From: an uncultured Acidobacteriia bacterium
GTDB taxonomy: Bacteria; Acidobacteriota; Terriglobia; Bryobacterales; Bryobacteraceae
Direction of reading: 5' to 3'
DNA: 63,748 bases
Assembly (NCBI GenBank): GCA_903929755.1
Contig: CAIYVZ010000176.1
Location: forward strand, 1 to 63,748
The notes beneath the pieces are model-generated. The model was not told where the DNA came from. It saw only the letters and a program-made list of their open reading frames with translations, and ran no database searches. The position numbers and the translations under genes are program-made. Shown in pieces: positions 59,462-63,748 of this stretch. The first letter of the stretch is position 1. Each line of letters opens with the position of its first letter.

Positions 59462-61861
59462 GTGAAGTCCTCCAGTTCAGAAGCGCTCGCATTTCCTCAG
59501 GTAGTGGCCCTCGTTCGCCGGTACATTTCTACGGCAGCGGGTGCGGTGTTGCTGGAACAGGTGGTGCCGTCATCGGACCAGAAGGTGGTGGAACGGTCAC
59601 TCGCCCAAGTGGCGGAAGGCGTGCAATACATGCGGGCGGCGGGAAATCCGGCGGCGGGGTCCGGGTCGGCAATTCGGGTGAATCTGGGAGGCGTTCCGGA
59701 TATCACGGTGGCTGCGCAGAAGCTGCGAATTGAAGGGGCGTCGCTGGAACCGCGTGAAATTTTCGACCTGATCACGTTTCTGGATCGTGCGGCGGATGCG
59801 CGGTCCGTGTTGACTGCGTCCCCCGAACGCTTCCCTCTGATGTATCAACTGGCTTGCCGGATCGGCGATTTTCGCGATCTGCTGAAGGCTGTGCAGGGTA
59901 AGGTTTCCCCGGATGGCAGCATTCCTGACAGTGCGAGTCCGCATTTGCACCGCATTCGGCGCGAGATGGACAAGCAGAAGAAATCCATCGCCGATTCTCT
60001 GGAACGCTTCCTGAAGGCGAACCGCGGGGAGGGCGTACTGCAGGAAGAGTACGTTACGCTGCGGAATGATCGGTTTGTGGTGCCGGTGATTGCCGGACAG
60101 CGGAGGAAGTTGCCGGGAGTGATCCACGGTGCCAGTTCGTCGGGACAGACCCTGTTCCTGGAGCCGCTGGAAACCATTGATCTGAATAACGAACTGGTGC
60201 GGCTGCAGGAAGAGGAGTCGCGGGAGGTTTTCCGGATTCTGCGGGAACTGACGGCTCGGCTTCGGACGCAGGCTCCTGAAATTGGTGCGGCAGCGGAGGT
60301 AATAGCTGAGCTGGATCTGATCTTTGGCAAAGCGCGTTTTGGAGTGGAGTTCGATTGCTGTATTCCAACGTTTGGGGAGCGCTTCCATGTGGTGAAGGCG
60401 CGGCATCCTTTGCTGATGGATGTGCTGAAACGGTCGGGCAAGCAAGTGGTGCCTTTTGACCTGACGCTGGACCGCGAATGCCGAACTTTGCTGATCAGCG
60501 GTCCGAATACGGGCGGCAAGACGGTGACGCTAAAGACAGCCGGCACCATCGCGCTGATGGCCCAGTCGGGCTTCCCGGTGCCGTGCGCGTCGGCGGAACT
60601 GCCCTTGTTTGAACAGGTTCTGGCCGATATTGGCGATCATCAGTCGATTGAGCAGAACTTGAGTACGTTTTCGGCGCACGTGGCGCGGTTGCGGGAGATG
60701 GCGCTCGATGTGACGCCGGATTCGCTGGTGCTGCTGGATGAGATCGGGTCGGCGACGGATCCGGAAGAGGGCGGCGCCCTGGGTGTGGCGCTGGTGGACC
60801 ACTTCCGCGCGGCGGGTGCGTTTACGCTGGCATCGACCCACTTAACGGCGCTAAAAGTGTACGGGGCCAGCACGAAATCGGTCCTGAACGCGTCCATGGG
60901 CTTCGATGAAGAGACGCTGCAACCGACTTACAAGCTGCGGGTCGGGGTTCCGGGCAAGTCGGCAGGTCTGGATATTGCCACCAAGCTGGGAATGCCGGAA
61001 GACATTCTGAAGCGTGCCCGCGCAGCGCTGAGTTCGCAGGAAATTGAGCTCGGACGGCTGATTGCCGGGCTCCACGAGAGTCTGGATCTGGCCACCAGGG
61101 AACGGACGGAACTGGAGACGGAAAAGCGCCGGATCGCAATCCGCGAACGTGAGTTCCGCGTGGAATGGGAGCGAAAAGAGTCGGCGAAACTGGCAGAGTT
61201 GCAGGCTCGTTTCGATGCGATGCAGACCGAGTGGCGGAAGCGCGCCGAGGATGTGGTGGCAAAGGTGGAGGCACTCTCCACGCAGCGCAAGGCCAGTGAC
61301 CGGGCGCATGTTGAGGTGGCCCGGGCCACGCGCGAGATGCGCGAGGAATGGGAGACGGTGGCCAGTTCGCCCGCCGTGGTGCCGAAGAAGCTGCAGATTG
61401 TGGAAGGCTCGCGGGTTCGCGTAAAGGGTCTGCGGGAACTGGCGCGCGTGCGCAAAGATCTGGGGAACGGCCGGTTTGAGGTAGAAGCCGGCTTCATGAA
61501 GATGAAGATCGGCGTGGACGATGTGGAAGAGGTGTTCGCCGAAGGGGCGTCTGGTCCTGCTACCTCAAAGCTCCCTTCAAACGTGCGATTCCAGCCAGGT
61601 CCGGCGCTGAATCCTCTGGTGCAGGAGATCAACATTATCGGCGAGCGGGCTGAAGAAGCGATGGAGAAGGTGGAGCGGTTTTTGGACAACGCCACCATGG
61701 CCACCGCGGCGCGCGTTCGTATCGTTCACGGGCACGGCATGGGAGTTCTGAAACGTGCAGTGCAGGAACTGCTGAAGAATAACCCCCACGTGGAGAAATT
61801 CTATCCGGCGTCGCAGTTTGAAGGCGGCGTGGGCGCTACGATTGCGGAGCTGAAAGACTAA
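59462..61861 (+). CDS. mutS2: MutS2-family endonuclease/ATPase
   Basis: A 799-residue MutS2 protein, which suppresses homologous recombination or acts on stalled ribosomes. I chose the GTG at 59462, preceded by AGGGA. The MutS core ATPase has Walker A LISGPNTGGKTVTLKTAG and Walker B LVLLDEIGSATDPEEG. A coiled-coil clamp precedes the C-terminal Smr domain, whose HGxGxG motif is intact (HGHGMGVLK). The first Smr motif, usually LDLRG, reads INIIG here, so the nuclease Asp is replaced by Asn. The last 26 bp overlap the convergent MBL gene. Confidence 0.92.
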   Translation: MKSSSSEALAFPQVVALVRRYISTAAGAVLLEQVVPSSDQKVVERSLAQVAEGVQYMRAAGNPAAGSGSAIRVNLGGVPDITVAAQKLRIEGASLEPREIFDLITFLDRAADARSVLTASPERFPLMYQLACRIGDFRDLLKAVQGKVSPDGSIPDSASPHLHRIRREMDKQKKSIADSLERFLKANRGEGVLQEEYVTLRNDRFVVPVIAGQRRKLPGVIHGASSSGQTLFLEPLETIDLNNELVRLQEEESREVFRILRELTARLRTQAPEIGAAAEVIAELDLIFGKARFGVEFDCCIPTFGERFHVVKARHPLLMDVLKRSGKQVVPFDLTLDRECRTLLISGPNTGGKTVTLKTAGTIALMAQSGFPVPCASAELPLFEQVLADIGDHQSIEQNLSTFSAHVARLREMALDVTPDSLVLLDEIGSATDPEEGGALGVALVDHFRAAGAFTLASTHLTALKVYGASTKSVLNASMGFDEETLQPTYKLRVGVPGKSAGLDIATKLGMPEDILKRARAALSSQEIELGRLIAGLHESLDLATRERTELETEKRRIAIREREFRVEWERKESAKLAELQARFDAMQTEWRKRAEDVVAKVEALSTQRKASDRAHVEVARATREMREEWETVASSPAVVPKKLQIVEGSRVRVKGLRELARVRKDLGNGRFEVEAGFMKMKIGVDDVEEVFAEGASGPATSKLPSNVRFQPGPALNPLVQEINIIGERAEEAMEKVERFLDNATMATAARVRIVHGHGMGVLKRAVQELLKNNPHVEKFYPASQFEGGVGATIAELKD

Positions 61862-63239
61862 CCGGGAGTCCGGCGGCCTTCCAGGCGTCGAAGCCGCCCA
61901 TCAGGTTGGCAATGTCGCGGAAGCCCCCGCGCCGCAGGATGCTGGTGGCGATGGAGCTGCGGTAACCGCCCTTGCAGTGAACCACTGTCAGCTTTGTGGG
62001 GTCGAGTTCTGACGTACGGTTCATCAGCTTTCCCAGCGGGATGCGAATTGCGCCCTCGATAGCTCCTCCGCTCAATTCTGCCTCCTCCCGAACATCCAGA
62101 ACCGTGACGCTTTCGGGCTCCTGCTTCCTGAGCTCCGCCAGATCCGGCGCGGTAATCTGTGGGATCGATTCCAGTTCGTAGCCACTGCGCACCCACCCGG
62201 CTACGCCAGCCGCCAGATATCCGGAGATGCTCTCCAAACCCACGCGGGCCAACCGCAACTGCGACTCACGGACGTGGTCGGCGTCCTCTCCCACGATAAT
62301 CAGCTTCGTATTCAGGCCCAGAATGCGCGCGGCCCAGGACGCGTACTGTCCGGTAAGCGCGATGTGGATGGAACCCGGTACGTGGGCGGCGGCGAACTCT
62401 GAGGCGGGCCGCGTATCCACCACTACAGTGCCCTCTTGCTGCAAGCGCAGTACTTCTGGCGCAGAGAGAGCGGCAGGGGCGGGCAGTTGAGAAATCGGGG
62501 CCGCGCCTTTACGATTAAGGTCCACCTCCTGAGCGAAGTATTCGGGCGCGGTGGAAAGGTTGTCGGTAAGAAGATGAACGAACTCTTCGCTGCTTTTGGC
62601 CATCAGCGCGTAGTTCGTTTGCTTCTGCTTGCCGATGGTGGACGAACTTTCCGAACTCATCTGGCGGCCACAGAGTGAGCCTGCGCCGTGCGCCGGATAA
62701 ATCTGCGTCTCGTCAGGTAACCGAAGTACCTTCTCATGCAGACTTTGGTAGAGGATCGCGGCCAGTTGCTGCGGCGTATACGTTCCGGAAAGATCTGGAC
62801 GTCCGACGTCGCCCACGAACAGCGTGTCGCCAGTAAACAGAATCCCCCGCCTGTCCGGCTGGCTGGCATCGTTCATCAGGATGCAGATGCTCTCCACCGT
62901 GTGGCCGGGGGTCTGCAGGAATTTCAGGTGACAGTTGCCGAAGTTCAGTTCGTCCCCATCCTTCACAGCGACATGAGGGAATTCGGCACCGGAGCCTTCG
63001 CCCAGATAGATCCGGGCACCGGTCCGTTCGGCGAGCTCCCTGTGCCCGGAGACGAAGTCGGCATGAACGTGCGTCTCAATAATATGCTCGATCTTCCAGC
63101 CTTTTTGGGCTGCCGCCTCGAGATAAATATCAACGTCACGCTGCGGATCGATCACCGCAGCCACACATTCCGACCCCACCACGTACGACGCGTGCGCAAG
63201 GCAGCCTAAGTAGAAGCGCTCTACCTGAACCGATTCCAT
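61836..63239 (-). CDS. MBL-fold persulfide dioxygenase/rhodanese fusion
   Basis: A 467-residue fusion. The N-terminal metallo-beta-lactamase domain (residues ~1-250) has the metal motif ETHVHADFVSGH, TPGHTVESI and TGDTLFVGDVGRPDLSG, typical of ETHE1-like persulfide dioxygenases. Two rhodanese domains follow: the first (VVDTRPASEFAAAHVPGSIH) lacks the catalytic Cys, and the second has it in VVHCKGGYRSS. Such enzymes oxidise glutathione or low-molecular-weight persulfides to sulfite and thiosulfate, detoxifying sulfide. It is convergent with mutS2 and downstream of a cytochrome-c-like fragment. Confidence 0.9.
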   Translation of the reverse strand: MESVQVERFYLGCLAHASYVVGSECVAAVIDPQRDVDIYLEAAAQKGWKIEHIIETHVHADFVSGHRELAERTGARIYLGEGSGAEFPHVAVKDGDELNFGNCHLKFLQTPGHTVESICILMNDASQPDRRGILFTGDTLFVGDVGRPDLSGTYTPQQLAAILYQSLHEKVLRLPDETQIYPAHGAGSLCGRQMSSESSSTIGKQKQTNYALMAKSSEEFVHLLTDNLSTAPEYFAQEVDLNRKGAAPISQLPAPAALSAPEVLRLQQEGTVVVDTRPASEFAAAHVPGSIHIALTGQYASWAARILGLNTKLIIVGEDADHVRESQLRLARVGLESISGYLAAGVAGWVRSGYELESIPQITAPDLAELRKQEPESVTVLDVREEAELSGGAIEGAIRIPLGKLMNRTSELDPTKLTVVHCKGGYRSSIATSILRRGGFRDIANLMGGFDAWKAAGLPVSLSAPQS

Positions 63240-63302
63240 GCTATATACATTACCGCCCTGACCGGGCGGGCCAGTTCGTGCACACGCGCCTGATGGGGGG
63301 CG

Positions 63303-63596
63303 TTAGTGGAGTTCTTCGATTTTTACTTCTTTTGCCTTGCCAGTGGACATGGTCTTCACGTAGGCAATAATGTCGGCCAGCTCCTGATCTTCCAGCCCCA
63401 TGGCCGTTGGCGGATGCTTCCAGGTACTGTTGGCCTTCGCGGTGACCTCGCTTTCCTTGAAAGTCTTCAGCTGAGCGGGGTTCGTGGTCATATCCCAGAC
63501 CTCAACCATCCCGCCGGCCTTCGACTTCTCGATGCCGGGGAAACTGGCTCCGTTCTTCGGTGTGTACTCCTGAACGTAACAGGTCACTGACATCAT
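63303..63596 (-). pseudogene. Cytochrome-c-like C-terminal fragment
   Basis: A 97-residue frame starting MMSVTCYVQEYTPKNGASFP, ending with a cytochrome c-type helix (ELADIIAYVKTMS) that normally contacts heme. No CxxCH motif or signal peptide is present, so this looks like the C-terminal part of a longer exported protein that lost its front. Reading upstream in the same frame reaches a TGA after about a dozen codons. It could also be a standalone small protein, but the missing heme motif makes a gene remnant more likely. It lies 63 bp upstream of the MBL gene. Confidence 0.5.
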
Positions 63597-63631
63597 GATG
63601 GTGGTGGCGTGTCTGGCGTCAACTATTTTTA

Positions 63632-63668
63632 CCCATCAACGACAATTATTTCTCCCCATCAACGACAA
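63632..63668. repeat. 14-bp direct repeat pair
   Basis: CCCATCAACGACAA occurs at 63632-63645 and 63655-63668, 23 bp apart start to start, just upstream of the cytochrome-like fragment. It could be a recombination scar or a paired binding site. Confidence 0.45.
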
Positions 63669-63748
63669 CTACAACCTTGACGAACTTCCGTTGGACTGAC
63701 TACTCTGGCTCTGACCGGAGCAGAGGATAAGGCTCTGCAGGGATGCAA

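Overview
The window looks like an ordinary chromosomal stretch of a high-GC Acidobacteriota, probably near Bryobacterales/Solibacter. That placement is inferred from gene content only: two Oar-like TonB-dependent receptors of about 1,150-1,200 aa, Pkn-type kinases with TolB-like and TPR modules, an acidobacterial-type VWFA protein, PEP-CTERM proteins, paired DUF1080 proteins, and an RNase E/G with a very long charged insertion. No rRNA, tRNA, CRISPR array, prophage or insertion sequence was recognised.

Layout. 0.2-5.7 kb: a small ORF, then a kinase/S41-protease pair. 6.2-16.7 kb: two TonB receptors, each followed by a strong terminator, flanking a DppA-like peptidase, a phosphatidylserine decarboxylase and two paralogous membrane proteins. 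16.8-22.8 kb: a long leftward operon of mostly unrecognised, tightly coupled small genes, divergent from an XRE regulator with a palindromic operator. 22.9-25.4 kb: a PEP-CTERM protein and an outer-membrane barrel. 25.7-29.7 kb: a secreted/cytosolic sugar cassette (AP2 isomerase, Gfo/Idh/MocA oxidoreductase, two DUF1080 proteins). 29.7-36.2 kb: mrdA-rodA and RNase E/G. 36.2-41.6 kb: a leftward cassette of ECF sigma factor, kinase, TPR protein, an unknown protein and a DyP peroxidase. 41.7-44 kb: an M28 peptidase and a PEP-CTERM gene with an internal stop. 44.3-49.3 kb: HAD phosphatase, ftsH, tilS and a VWFA protein. 49.3-55 kb: a VapBC-like pair, then metB-like, cysS, a DUF6526-like protein and GNAT. 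54-59 kb: phoH-ybeY-corC-era-BON-SMP-30. 59-63.6 kb: NUDIX, mutS2, an MBL-rhodanese enzyme and a cytochrome-c-like fragment.

The most interesting points are: two genes interrupted by a single in-frame TAG (39390-39392 and 43873-43875) in a genome that uses TAG as an ordinary stop; the sigma/kinase/TPR/unknown/DyP cassette; the XRE-controlled operon of tiny coupled genes, two of them only 56 codons; a 30-bp tandem repeat that multiplies the start site of the SMP-30 gene; a 24-codon leader ORF overlapping phoH; and a VapC-like toxin whose conserved Glu is Gln. All functional statements are family-level readings of translated sequence; no database search was run.
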